DNA from: Mesorhizobium sangaii
Lineage (GTDB): Bacteria; Pseudomonadota; Alphaproteobacteria; Rhizobiales; Rhizobiaceae
Assembly: GCF_014207355.1 (NCBI RefSeq)
Contig: NZ_JACHEF010000006.1
Coordinates: 124,001-188,000 of the forward strand
DNA: 64,000 nucleotides
Direction of reading: 5' to 3'
In this document: one piece after another, positions 23,027 through 31,520 of the stretch
How the letters are laid out: each line of letters starts with the position of its first letter
Position numbering within the stretch: position 1 is the first letter of the stretch
The notes under the pieces: model-generated
Told to the model about the DNA's origin: nothing
The model's database searches: none
What the model saw: the letters and a program-made list of their open reading frames with translations, nothing else
Made by a program: the position numbers and the translations under genes

Positions 23027-24592
23027 TTACCCCTTCATCGCAATGATGCGCCGCGCGGCGTTGAGGCCGGGAGCGCCGGAGACGCCGCCCCCGGGATGCG
23101 AGCCGGCGCCGGCCAGGAACAGCCCTTCGATCGGTGTGTCATAGCCCGACCAACCGGACACCGGTCGCGAGATCAGCATATGGTCGGCCTGCAATTCGCC
23201 GTGGTGCCAGTGGCCACCCGGCATGCGGTAGCGTGTTTCGATGTCGTCAGGTGTCAGAAGCTCTGCGTGCACCACGCTTTTGCCGATGCCAGGCGCATAG
23301 GCTTCGAGTTGAGCCATGATCGCCTTGAGGAATTTCGGCTTGCCGGCATCCCAGCCCTCTTTCAGCGCGTAGGGCGCGTATTGCACGACCGCCGACAGCA
23401 CGCAGGCGCCGCTGGGCGCGAGCGACGGGTCGGCAAGGCTGGGCAGTGTGATCTCCATCACAGGCTCGGGCGAGAACTCGCCATATTTGGACGGGTTGAA
23501 AGCGCGCTCGACATGATCGGGCGAAGGCGCGATCACCAGGCGACCCTTGTGGCCGGCGGCATCGACACCGCTGAATTGCGGCGGCCGGTCGAGCGCCAGA
23601 TTGAGCTTGGCCGCATCGCCTTTCATGCGAACGTTTTTCACCTTGCGCACAAAGCCGGTATCGATCTGGCGCGGCCCGACAAGGTCGAGGAAAGTGGTCG
23701 CCGGATTGATGGCCGAGACGATCGTCCTGGCACGCAGCACCTCGCCAGTGTCAAGCGCGACACCGACGGCGCGGCCTTTCTCGACGATGATCCTCGCCAC
23801 CGGCGTCGACGTGAGGACGGTAACGCCGGCTTTTTCCGCCGCGGCGCGGATGGCAGCGACAACCGCGCCCATGCCGCCTTGCGGCTGTATCTGCGCGCCG
23901 GCCGCACCGCCGGTCTCGCCGGCCAGCCGGTAGTAGAGACCGAGCAATGAGGTTGGCGAGCGGGGGCCGAGATGGCTGCCAAGCGTCGCATCGAAGGCGA
24001 GCAGGCCTTTCAGCCTGATATCGGCCAACTGCTCGTCGAGCAGGTCGGCAACGTTCATCAAGAGCACGCGCAGGAAGTCGCGCATGTCTTCCTTGCCGAG
24101 CTTCTTCAGCGCCAGCGCGGCCTGGCCGAACGAGGCGGTCTCGAGCAGCGACATGCCGGCAAGATCTGGCGGGCGGCGGGACAGGAACGGCTTCAATATG
24201 CCGGCATAGCGCAGCAGCTGCGCGCGCAATTCCTTCCAGGCCGCCTGCTCGGACGGACTGGCGCCGGTCAGCACCTCGCCATAGGCGCCATGCAGGACCA
24301 GCGGCGGGCCGTCCTTCGACAGCGCAACCGACGGCATGAAGTCGGCACGCGCGCATTGCAGTCCGTGCATGTCCAGCTCCAGCGCCTTGACCACATCGGG
24401 ATGCAGCCGGTTCAGCAGATGGGCGATTGACGAGACGCGAAAGCCCGGAGCGAATTCTTCGGTGCGCGCGGCGCCACCGACCTCGCTTTCGGCCTCCAGC
24501 ACCAGCACCTTGCGGCCGGTCTTCGCCAGCGCGGCCGCGGCGACGAGGCCGTTGTGGCCGCCGCCAATGACGATTGTCTCAGATGACGTCAT
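23027..24592 (-). CDS. FAD-dependent oxidoreductase, phytoene-desaturase/PYROXD2-like (second copy)
   Basis: A 521-aa flavoprotein with an N-terminal FAD-binding Rossmann motif (IVIGGGHNGLVAAAALA) followed by the acidic residue in VLEAE. It has the C-terminal FAD motif GLFLAGAGSHPGGGVSGAPGLNA, which marks the PYROXD2-like branch. No signal peptide or membrane helix is seen. The ATG at 24592 is used; a GTG at 24601 would add three residues. The start overlaps the end of the upstream paralogue by 14 bases, indicating coupled translation. The two proteins share the same layout and may form a heterodimer. Substrate unknown. Confidence 0.88.
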   Translation of the reverse strand: MTSSETIVIGGGHNGLVAAAALAKTGRKVLVLEAESEVGGAARTEEFAPGFRVSSIAHLLNRLHPDVVKALELDMHGLQCARADFMPSVALSKDGPPLVLHGAYGEVLTGASPSEQAAWKELRAQLLRYAGILKPFLSRRPPDLAGMSLLETASFGQAALALKKLGKEDMRDFLRVLLMNVADLLDEQLADIRLKGLLAFDATLGSHLGPRSPTSLLGLYYRLAGETGGAAGAQIQPQGGMGAVVAAIRAAAEKAGVTVLTSTPVARIIVEKGRAVGVALDTGEVLRARTIVSAINPATTFLDLVGPRQIDTGFVRKVKNVRMKGDAAKLNLALDRPPQFSGVDAAGHKGRLVIAPSPDHVERAFNPSKYGEFSPEPVMEITLPSLADPSLAPSGACVLSAVVQYAPYALKEGWDAGKPKFLKAIMAQLEAYAPGIGKSVVHAELLTPDDIETRYRMPGGHWHHGELQADHMLISRPVSGWSGYDTPIEGLFLAGAGSHPGGGVSGAPGLNAARRIIAMKG

Positions 24593-26198
24593 GGGCAGCA
24601 CTCATATGCGAGGTCGATTTGGCGAGGTCGCGCAGGATTTCCGCCGCGGCATTGCGGCCGGGCGCACCCATGACGCCGCCGCCGGGATGGGTCGAGGAGC
24701 CGCACATATAGAGGCCGCCGACCGGTGAACGGTACTGCGCGTAACCCGGCACGGGACGGTTGAACAAAAGCTGGTCGAAGGTCAGTTCGCCCTGGAAGAT
24801 ATTGCCTTCGGTGAGGCCGACCTCGGCCTCGATCTCGCGCGGGGTGCGCACCTCCATGTGGACGATGCGGTCGCGAAAGCCGGGCGAGTACTCGGCGATC
24901 TGCGAAATCACGCTTTCGGCGAAGCCGTCGCGGTCGGCATCGGTCCACTCCGCCCCTGCAATTTTGGGCGGCGCGTATTGCACGAAGCAACTCATGAAGT
25001 GCTTGCCGGGCGGCGCCATGGTCGGGTCGAGCGTCGTTGGAATAACCATGTCGAGGAACGGGTCAGCCGACCAGCGCCCGGCCTTCCAGTCGTCATAGGC
25101 GCGCTCCATGCGCTCCACCGAATCGGTGAAATGCATGTCGCCGCGATAAACCGGCGAATCCTTCGGCAGAGCCGGGAATTCCGGCAGCGAGTCGAGGGCG
25201 ATGTTGACCTTGCCGGACGAGCCGCGGATCTTGAAGTTCCTGACCCGGCGCAGGAAGATGTCGGGCAATTCCTTTTCCTCGACCAGCTTCAGGAAGGTGC
25301 GCTTCACGTCCGCATTGGAGACGACGAGCTTGCCATAAAGCTCCTCGCCGCCAGCCAGCACAACACCCTTGGCCTTGCCCCTGCCGACCAGTACATGGTC
25401 GACCTCGGCGCCGGTGCGGATGGTGCCGCCCGAGGCCTTGAATGCCGCTGCCAGCGCCTTGGTCACCGCGCCCATGCCGCCGCGCGCATAACCCCAGGCG
25501 CCGACCGAGCCGTCGACTTCGCCCATATAGTGGTGCAGCAGCACGTAGGCGGTGCCCGGCGACATCGGCCCGAGCGCGGTGCCGATGATGCCGGACAAAG
25601 CAAAGTTCGCCTTGATCACGTCGGTCTCGAAATATTCGTCGAGGAACTCCGAGATCGACATGGTCCAGAAGCGCAGCGTCAGCGCCATTTCTTCGGCCGA
25701 CAGGCCGGCAAATTTCTTGCCGAGATAGAGCAGTTCGCCGAGGTCGCGCGGCCGCAGGCTGGTCGGGTCGGGTGCGGTGCGCATCAGAAGCGGCTGGATG
25801 AAGCGGCACTGTCGCGTCACATCGCGGGCGTAGCGGTCATAGGCTTCGGCGTCGCGTTTCGAGAAGCGGGCGAATTCGCGCCGGTGGGCATCGTGGTCGC
25901 GGTAGTTGGCGAGGTAGTCGCCGTCGCGCGTGAACACCGCGCCGCCCTCGTAGGAGATGACCTGCAGGCCGAAGCGCGGCAGTTCGAGGTCGCGCATGAT
26001 CTCCGGGCGAAACAGCGAGCAGACATAGGAGCAGTTGGAATAGAGGAAGCCCGGCGTCAATTCCCGGCTGGTGGCGGCACCGCCGACCCAGTCGTTCTTC
26101 TCGACCACCAGCACGTCGAGGCCAGCGCGCTGCAGATAACAGGCGTTGACCAGGCCGTTGTGTCCGCCGCCGATGATGATCGCGTCCCAAGCTTTCAT
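24579..26198 (-). CDS. FAD-dependent oxidoreductase, phytoene-desaturase/PYROXD2-like (first copy)
   Basis: A 539-aa flavoprotein and first gene of the operon. N-terminal motif AIIIGGGHNGLVNACYLQ with acidic VVEKND; C-terminal motif GLYMCGSSTHPGGGVMGAPGRNA. The middle contains long helical parts typical of phytoene-desaturase-like enzymes. A much longer open frame extends upstream to 27167, but homology begins at the ATG at 26198, and the extra part runs antisense through the methyltransferase gene. A TTGAA-N6-TTCAA operator lies 100 bases upstream. It likely works with the next flavoprotein and the GcvT-like enzyme on the same substrate. Confidence 0.9.
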   Translation of the reverse strand: MKAWDAIIIGGGHNGLVNACYLQRAGLDVLVVEKNDWVGGAATSRELTPGFLYSNCSYVCSLFRPEIMRDLELPRFGLQVISYEGGAVFTRDGDYLANYRDHDAHRREFARFSKRDAEAYDRYARDVTRQCRFIQPLLMRTAPDPTSLRPRDLGELLYLGKKFAGLSAEEMALTLRFWTMSISEFLDEYFETDVIKANFALSGIIGTALGPMSPGTAYVLLHHYMGEVDGSVGAWGYARGGMGAVTKALAAAFKASGGTIRTGAEVDHVLVGRGKAKGVVLAGGEELYGKLVVSNADVKRTFLKLVEEKELPDIFLRRVRNFKIRGSSGKVNIALDSLPEFPALPKDSPVYRGDMHFTDSVERMERAYDDWKAGRWSADPFLDMVIPTTLDPTMAPPGKHFMSCFVQYAPPKIAGAEWTDADRDGFAESVISQIAEYSPGFRDRIVHMEVRTPREIEAEVGLTEGNIFQGELTFDQLLFNRPVPGYAQYRSPVGGLYMCGSSTHPGGGVMGAPGRNAAAEILRDLAKSTSHMSAAHDVI

Positions 26199-26297
26199 TT
26201 TGGCCCAGTCTTCCCGTGAGACCCGCTCTTCATTTTTGCGTGATCTGTTCCCGAATGCGCGGAATTTGGCATAGCAGCCGCCATTTTGTCCAGCCAT

Positions 26298-26315
26298 ATT
26301 GAATGAATGTTCAAC
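26298..26315. promoter_or_regulatory. BetI-like operator, site 1
   Basis: ATTGAAT-GAAT-GTTCAAC, i.e. the palindrome TTGAA-N6-TTCAA, centred between the divergent flavoprotein operon and the methyltransferase-regulator operon. The same pattern recurs at 34530-34547 and 37318-37341. It resembles known BetI boxes. Confidence 0.75.
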
Positions 26316-26399
26316 AAATGGTGTTGCGTTTTGCCCTGTATGCGCTACGCTTTGCCGGCAATCGAAAGTGCTCAAATCGGCTGACGGGGCCGAGGTGCG

Positions 26400-27194
26400 A
26401 TGATCGAAACGGCAGTAGCCGAGCCTGAGTATGACGACACCGCCATCCGCTTCCTCGAGGCGCTGTGGGGCGACGGCTACCTGTCGCCGGGTGGGCCGGA
26501 AGAGGTCGACCGGGTGGTCGAAGGGCTCTCGCTCCAGGGCAAGACGATCCTCGACATCGGCTGCGGCTCGGGCGGCATCACGCTGCATCTGGTCGAGCGT
26601 CATGGCGCTGCCCACGCCACCGGTTTCGATGTCGAACAGCCGGTCATCGAGACGGCGATCCGGCGCGCCGCCGCGCGTGGGCTCGCGGATCGTGTCAGCT
26701 TCATCCAGGCGCCACCGGGCGCACTGCCTTTCGCAGATCGTTCCTTCGATGTCGTCTTCTCCAAGGATGCGCTGCTGCATGTGCCCGACAAGGACGCCCT
26801 GTTCGCCGAGATTTTCCGGGTGCTCAGGCCGGGCGGTGTCTTTGCCGCCTCCAACTGGATGATCTCGCATGACGGCGAACCGTCGCCGGAGATGAAGGCC
26901 TATGTCGCTGCCGAAGGTCTGTCCTTCGCCATGGCGTCGCCGACGCGCTATGCGCAGGCGATGCGCCGGGCCGGCTTTGCCGATGTCACGGTCCGGGACC
27001 GCAATCCCTGGTACCGCGATGTCGCGCGCGGCGAACTGGAAAGGCTGAAAGGACCGCTCTATCCGACTGTGGCAGCGGTGGTCGGTCCCGCCTATGTCGA
27101 CAAGAACATCCGAACCTGGGAAGCCATGCAGAAGGTGCTTGACAGTGGCGAACACCGTCCCACTCATCTTCGCGGTCGGAAGCCGGTTGGATAG
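26400..27194 (+). CDS. Class I SAM-dependent methyltransferase
   Basis: A 264-aa methyltransferase with the standard SAM-binding motifs: motif I ILDIGCGSGGITLHL (about residues 50-64), the acidic residue in GFDVEQ, motif II SFDVVFSKDALLHV and motif III RVLRPGGV. It resembles phosphoethanolamine and sarcosine/dimethylglycine N-methyltransferases, which fits an amine substrate. It is the first gene of a plus-strand operon leading into the TetR regulator (6 bases later), two binding proteins and an amine oxidase. An operator lies 85 bases upstream of its ATG. Confidence 0.87.
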   Translation: MIETAVAEPEYDDTAIRFLEALWGDGYLSPGGPEEVDRVVEGLSLQGKTILDIGCGSGGITLHLVERHGAAHATGFDVEQPVIETAIRRAAARGLADRVSFIQAPPGALPFADRSFDVVFSKDALLHVPDKDALFAEIFRVLRPGGVFAASNWMISHDGEPSPEMKAYVAAEGLSFAMASPTRYAQAMRRAGFADVTVRDRNPWYRDVARGELERLKGPLYPTVAAVVGPAYVDKNIRTWEAMQKVLDSGEHRPTHLRGRKPVG

Positions 27195-27200
27195 CCGGCG

Positions 27201-27914
27201 ATGCTGGAGACCATCAGACCCATGAAGACGGCAGACGCCAGGGACGCCCTCCTTGAACCATTACGGAAAGCTGAATCCGAGAAGCGCGGACGCAAGGCCT
27301 CGAAGGAGGTCAGGCAGCTTCAACTCATCGAGGCGACGATCGATTCACTGGCCAAGCGCGGCTATTCGGAGACGACGATGGCCGATGTCGCCGACGGCGC
27401 GGGCCTGTCGCGCGGCATCGTCAATTTCCATTTCGAGAGCAAGGAAAAACTGCTCATAGCGACCTTGCAGCACATGTATGACGAGTATTCGGCGCATTGG
27501 CGCAATGCCCTTCAGAAGGCGGGCGATGATCCGGCTCGGCAACTCCAGGCGCTGGTCGCGGCCGATTTCGACCGCTCGATCTGCAACAAGCGCAAGCTCG
27601 CCGCCTGGTGCGCCTTCTGGGGCGAGGCCAAGTCGCGGCCGACCTATCAGGCGCTGAGCAGTGCCCGCGATGCCGTCTACCAAAACATCTTCATCGACCT
27701 TTGCGCGGCGCTGAAGCAGAGCGGCGACTACGCCTATGAGCCGCAGGTCATGGCGCTGGCACTCAGTGCCATGACCGAGGGGTTGTGGCTGCGGTTGATG
27801 ATGGGCACCGAGGACACCACCCGTGAAACCGCTCTGCAGGCGGCCAATGAATTCCTGTCGGCGGCATTCCCCAAACATTATCCGTTGAAGGCGGCTGGCG
27901 CGGCGAAACCATAA
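27201..27914 (+). CDS. TetR/AcrR family regulator, BetI-like
   Basis: A 237-aa repressor. The N-terminal helix-turn-helix (about residues 38-85) reads SLAKRGYSETTMADVADGAGLSRGIVNFHFESKEKLL, which is close to BetI in the recognition helix (GLSRGIVNFHF). The C-terminal ligand domain is of the BetI type (TetR_C_6). It is about 35 residues longer than BetI because of an N-terminal charged extension. No choline dehydrogenase genes are nearby, so the ligand is probably a different quaternary or methylated amine. It most likely binds the three TTGAA-N6-TTCAA palindromes of this island, one of them upstream of its own operon. Confidence 0.88.
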   Translation: MLETIRPMKTADARDALLEPLRKAESEKRGRKASKEVRQLQLIEATIDSLAKRGYSETTMADVADGAGLSRGIVNFHFESKEKLLIATLQHMYDEYSAHWRNALQKAGDDPARQLQALVAADFDRSICNKRKLAAWCAFWGEAKSRPTYQALSSARDAVYQNIFIDLCAALKQSGDYAYEPQVMALALSAMTEGLWLRLMMGTEDTTRETALQAANEFLSAAFPKHYPLKAAGAAKP

Positions 27915-27939
27915 GAAAACCACAGAGGATGGAACGGCA

Positions 27940-29022
27940 ATGAAGACACTGACAAGACGCCTGACATTGACCTTGGTGCTGGCTGGAACGCTGGCGGCGT
28001 CGGCCGCCGCATTTGCGGTCGCCGCCGACAAGGACTTGATCGTGTTCGACTGGTCCGGCTACGAAGACCCGAGCTTCCACCCGAAATATGTCGAGAAGAA
28101 CGGCGACTCGCCGACCTTCGCCTTCTTCGGCGACGAGGACGAGGCGTTCGAGAAGGTTCGTTCCGGCTTCAAGGCCGATCTCGGCCATCCCTGCTCGCAG
28201 AGCGTGGTGAAATGGCGCGAGGCGGGCCTGCTGCAGCCGCTCGACACGTCGAAGATCACGGGCTGGAAGGACCTCAATCCCGGCATCATGGCGATGAAGG
28301 ATCTTGCCACCACGCCGGACGGCAAGGCGTGGTTCATGCCTTGGGATTGGGGCAACACGCAGCTCACCTACAACACCTCCAAGATCGACGCCAAGGACGT
28401 GCAATCGCTGAAGGCGTTCGCCGATCCCAAGTTCAAGGGCAGGGTGTCGATCGGCGACAATGTCGACGACGCCTATGCGCTGGCGAGCCTCGCCATCGGC
28501 CTCAAGGACTGGACCAAGATGACCGACGACCAGTTCAAGCAGGCGTCGGATTTCCTGCGCCAGGTGCACAAAAACGTGCGCTCCTACTGGACCGACACCA
28601 CCGACGTCGTGCAGTTGCTGAGCGGCGGGGAGGTCGACCTCGCCTGGGCATGGAATGACGCGACGGTGCAGTCGGTGGCGGCCGGTGTGCCGATCATGTC
28701 CAAGAAGGACACCGACGAAGGCATATCGACCTGGGTCTGCGGCTACGTGCTGTTCAAGGACGCGCCCGGCAATATCGACAAGGCCTATGACTATCTGAAT
28801 GCCGTCAACGATCCGGAGACCGCCAAGGTACTGGTCAAGGACTGGGGCTATGGCCAGGCCAACGCCAAGGGCATGGCCGGCGTCGATCAGGCAGTGCTGA
28901 AGGAAAAGGGTTATGACGACGTGCAGAAATTCGTCGACAAGACGCTGTTCCAGTCGCCGGTGCCATCCGACCTCAAGCTCAAGATGATCGCCGAATTCGA
29001 GAAGATCAAAGCCGGCTATTGA
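27940..29022 (+). CDS. Polyamine-type ABC transporter substrate-binding protein (PotD-like), copy 1
   Basis: A 360-aa periplasmic binding protein of the spermidine/putrescine family. A signal peptide covers residues 1-28 (basic start, hydrophobic core, cleavage near AVAADK). The mature part opens with DLIVFDWSGYEDP, the typical first strand. It has the segments GHPCSQSVVKWREAG and STWVCGYVLFKDAPG, shared with copy 2. It should deliver an amine to the PotABC-like transporter at 31484-34363. It lies 25 bases after the regulator gene. Confidence 0.9.
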   Translation: MKTLTRRLTLTLVLAGTLAASAAAFAVAADKDLIVFDWSGYEDPSFHPKYVEKNGDSPTFAFFGDEDEAFEKVRSGFKADLGHPCSQSVVKWREAGLLQPLDTSKITGWKDLNPGIMAMKDLATTPDGKAWFMPWDWGNTQLTYNTSKIDAKDVQSLKAFADPKFKGRVSIGDNVDDAYALASLAIGLKDWTKMTDDQFKQASDFLRQVHKNVRSYWTDTTDVVQLLSGGEVDLAWAWNDATVQSVAAGVPIMSKKDTDEGISTWVCGYVLFKDAPGNIDKAYDYLNAVNDPETAKVLVKDWGYGQANAKGMAGVDQAVLKEKGYDDVQKFVDKTLFQSPVPSDLKLKMIAEFEKIKAGY

Positions 29023-29041
29023 GCCTGTCTCGCCTGTCCGT

Positions 29042-29064
29042 CCGCCCGTCGACATGGCGGGCGG
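29042..29064. terminator. GC-rich hairpin between the two binding-protein genes
   Basis: CCGCCCG (29042-29048) pairs with CGGGCGG (29058-29064) around a 9-base loop. It lies 20 bases after the first binding-protein stop codon and may protect or attenuate the transcript. No T-run. Confidence 0.45.
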
Positions 29065-29136
29065 GCGGGCTCGCCAAAGCAGCCGAATTCTCCTAACCTG
29101 GCAGTAGCCTTTTTCGCGACGGGGGAGTTTCGTGCC

Positions 29137-30213
29137 ATGAAATCAGCGCTACGCCGCCTTGCCCTTGCCGCCGCGTGTTTGATAGGCGCAGGCTCCGTCT
29201 ATGCCTTGGCGCAAGGCGGCGGCGACCTCGTGGTGTTCGACTGGTCGGGCTATGAAGATCCGCTGCTGCACCCCACCTACGCTGCCAAATACGGCGCCGA
29301 GCCGACCTTCGCTTTCTTTGGCGACGAGGACGAGGCCTTCGAGAAGATGCGGGCAGGCTTCAGGGCCGATATCGCCCACCCCTGTTCGCAAAGCGTGGTC
29401 AAGTGGCGCGAGGCCGGCATGCTGCAGCCGCTCGACACCTCCAGGATCGCCGGCTGGAAGGATCTCAATCCCGGCATCATGGCGATGAAGGATCTCGCCA
29501 CCACCGCCGATGGCAAGGCCTGGTTCATGCCGTTCGACTGGGGCAACACCTCGCTGCTCTACCGCACCGACAAGGTGACTGCCGGACAGGCGCAGTCGCT
29601 CAGGATTTTTGCCGATCCCAAGTTCAAAGGCCGCGTCACCATCGGTGACAATGTCGACGACGCCTATGCGCTGGCGAGCCTCGTCATCGGCCTCAACGAC
29701 TGGACCAAGATGACCGACGCGCAGTTCCAGGAGGCATCCGCCTTCCTGCGCGATGTGCACAAGAACATCCGCTTCTACTGGACCGACGACACCGATCTCA
29801 ACCAGGCCTTTATCGGCAACGAGGTCGATCTGGTCTGGGGCTGGAACGAGACCTTTGTGACGCTGAAGGGTCAAGGCATGCCGATCGCCATGAACCGCGA
29901 CACCAAGGAAGGCATTTCGACCTGGGTGTGCGGCTATGTGCTGATGAAGGATGCGCCGGGCAGGCTCGACGAAGCCTATGATTTCTTGAACTCCGTCAAT
30001 GCACCCGCCGTGTCGGACTATTTGGTCAAGACCTTCGGCTACGGCCATGGCAATGGCGCAGGCATGGCTGCCATCGACCACACGGTGCTGGTCGACCGCG
30101 GCTTCGACAATCTCGACAAATTCCTCGACAAGACGCTGTTCCAGCAACCGGTGCCACCAGCGCTCAAGCAGCGCATGGTGGCCGAGTTCGAGAAGATCAA
30201 GGCCGGCTATTGA
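29137..30213 (+). CDS. Polyamine-type ABC transporter substrate-binding protein (PotD-like), copy 2
   Basis: A 358-aa paralogue of the preceding protein, alike along its whole length: the same DLVVFDWSGYEDP opening, AHPCSQSVVKWREAGML, WFMPFDWGNTS and KTLFQQPVPPALKQ end. A signal peptide covers residues about 1-26. Differences cluster in likely ligand-contacting stretches (copy 1 ends its central motif with WAWNDATVQSV, copy 2 with WGWNETFVTLK), which suggests different but related ligands. It overlaps the amine oxidase gene by 4 bases. Confidence 0.9.
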   Translation: MKSALRRLALAAACLIGAGSVYALAQGGGDLVVFDWSGYEDPLLHPTYAAKYGAEPTFAFFGDEDEAFEKMRAGFRADIAHPCSQSVVKWREAGMLQPLDTSRIAGWKDLNPGIMAMKDLATTADGKAWFMPFDWGNTSLLYRTDKVTAGQAQSLRIFADPKFKGRVTIGDNVDDAYALASLVIGLNDWTKMTDAQFQEASAFLRDVHKNIRFYWTDDTDLNQAFIGNEVDLVWGWNETFVTLKGQGMPIAMNRDTKEGISTWVCGYVLMKDAPGRLDEAYDFLNSVNAPAVSDYLVKTFGYGHGNGAGMAAIDHTVLVDRGFDNLDKFLDKTLFQQPVPPALKQRMVAEFEKIKAGY

Positions 30214-31520
30214 CGAGCGAACCGGAAAGAACCGTCGTCGTCGTCGTCGGTGCCGGTTTCACCGGCCTGTCGGCAGCGCTCGAGCTGAAGGCAGCCGGTA
30301 TCGACTTCCTGCTGCTCGAGGCGCGCGACCGCGTCGGGGGACGCGTCGAAGCCAGACAGAACGGGCTTGGCGAGCGCATCGACAGCGGCGGCCAATTCCT
30401 GTGCGAGGACATGCCGGAGCTGATGGCCCTGGTCGCGGCGCGCGGCAAGACGCTGGTCGAGACTTATCTGGATGGCGACTTCGTCGCCCAACCGGCGATG
30501 TCCGCCCGGGAGGCGGAACGAACATATGCCGGCTCGATGGCGATCCGCGACCGCATGAATACGATCGCGCCGGATGATCCGGCGAATGCCGGCCTGACCG
30601 TCGCCACATGGCTCGATGGCCAGAATGATCCTGACGACGCCAAGGCGGTGTTCCGCTCGATGATCGAAGGCCTGTGGTGTCAGGCTCTGGAAAAACTGCC
30701 GTTGTGGCACTTGATCGACAATGACCGGCGCATCACCAACGAGGTGACGGAGCTGCAGTATTTCGTGCGCGAAACCATGCCTTCGCTGGCCGGCGACCTG
30801 GCCCGCGATCTCGGCGATCGGCTGCGGTTGAGCACAGCGGTCATGGCGATCGAACATGGGCCGGGAAGGGTCCGTATCGTATCGGCGGCGGGTATCATCG
30901 AGGCACGGACGGTGTTGATCGCCGTGCCGCCGACGATGGCCGCGAAACTGGATTTTGCGCCACCGTTGCCGACTGGCTTGCAAAGAGCTCTGGCGGTCTG
31001 GCAAAGCGGGGCGGTGATCAAGGTGCTGGTGCGCTTTCCCACCGCCTTCTGGCGCGACCACGGCCTCAGCGGCATGGTGATGTGGCGCGACCTGCCGGGG
31101 CTTTTTGCCTGTGATGTCAGCAAGGACGACGATCACGCGGCGTTGGTCGTCTTCGTCGGCGGGCCGCTGGCCTTGCGCTGGCGCGAACTCGGCGATGCGG
31201 CACTGCGCGCCGAAATAGCGAAAAGGCTGGTGGAGGCCTTGGGGCCCGAGGCGGGCGACATCCTCGATCTCAGCTATCGCGACTGGACGGATGACCGCTG
31301 GAGCGGCGGCGCCTACAGCGATCTCATCATCGATGCGACGGCAACCGACACGGAGCGCACGCTTCTCACCGGCGCAGCGCCAGTGCATTTCGCCAGTTCG
31401 GAACTGTCGCCGTCATTTCCAGGCTATGTCGAGGGCGCCATCGTTGCCGGGCGCATCGCGGCGCGCAAGATCATGGCCGATCTTCAGTCGGCCATCGCCA
31501 CCAGCGCCTCCGGATCGTAG
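30210..31520 (+). CDS. Flavin monoamine oxidase family protein
   Basis: A 436-aa FAD-dependent amine oxidase. The N-terminal motif VVVVVGAGFTGLSAALEL with LLEARDRVGGRVE is the dinucleotide-binding and amine-oxidase hallmark; the C-terminal FAD motif includes FPGYVEGAIVAGRIAARKI. It has no signal peptide. It would oxidise an imported amine to an imine/aldehyde. The start is a TTG whose TTGA overlaps the stop codon of the binding-protein gene by 4 bases, an unusual coupling signal; no better start exists without losing the FAD motif. Its 3' end overlaps the convergent ATPase gene by 37 bases. Confidence 0.88.
   Translation: MTSEPERTVVVVVGAGFTGLSAALELKAAGIDFLLLEARDRVGGRVEARQNGLGERIDSGGQFLCEDMPELMALVAARGKTLVETYLDGDFVAQPAMSAREAERTYAGSMAIRDRMNTIAPDDPANAGLTVATWLDGQNDPDDAKAVFRSMIEGLWCQALEKLPLWHLIDNDRRITNEVTELQYFVRETMPSLAGDLARDLGDRLRLSTAVMAIEHGPGRVRIVSAAGIIEARTVLIAVPPTMAAKLDFAPPLPTGLQRALAVWQSGAVIKVLVRFPTAFWRDHGLSGMVMWRDLPGLFACDVSKDDDHAALVVFVGGPLALRWRELGDAALRAEIAKRLVEALGPEAGDILDLSYRDWTDDRWSGGAYSDLIIDATATDTERTLLTGAAPVHFASSELSPSFPGYVEGAIVAGRIAARKIMADLQSAIATSASGS

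Noticed and set aside
24579..27167. Flavoprotein frame extended to 862 aa
   Set aside because: The first 323 codons lie antisense to the methyltransferase gene and upstream sequence; FAD-binding homology begins at the ATG at 26198.
27201..27914. True BetI of the choline-to-betaine operon
   Set aside because: No betA, betB or betC gene is present, the protein is longer than BetI, and its sites control a different gene set.
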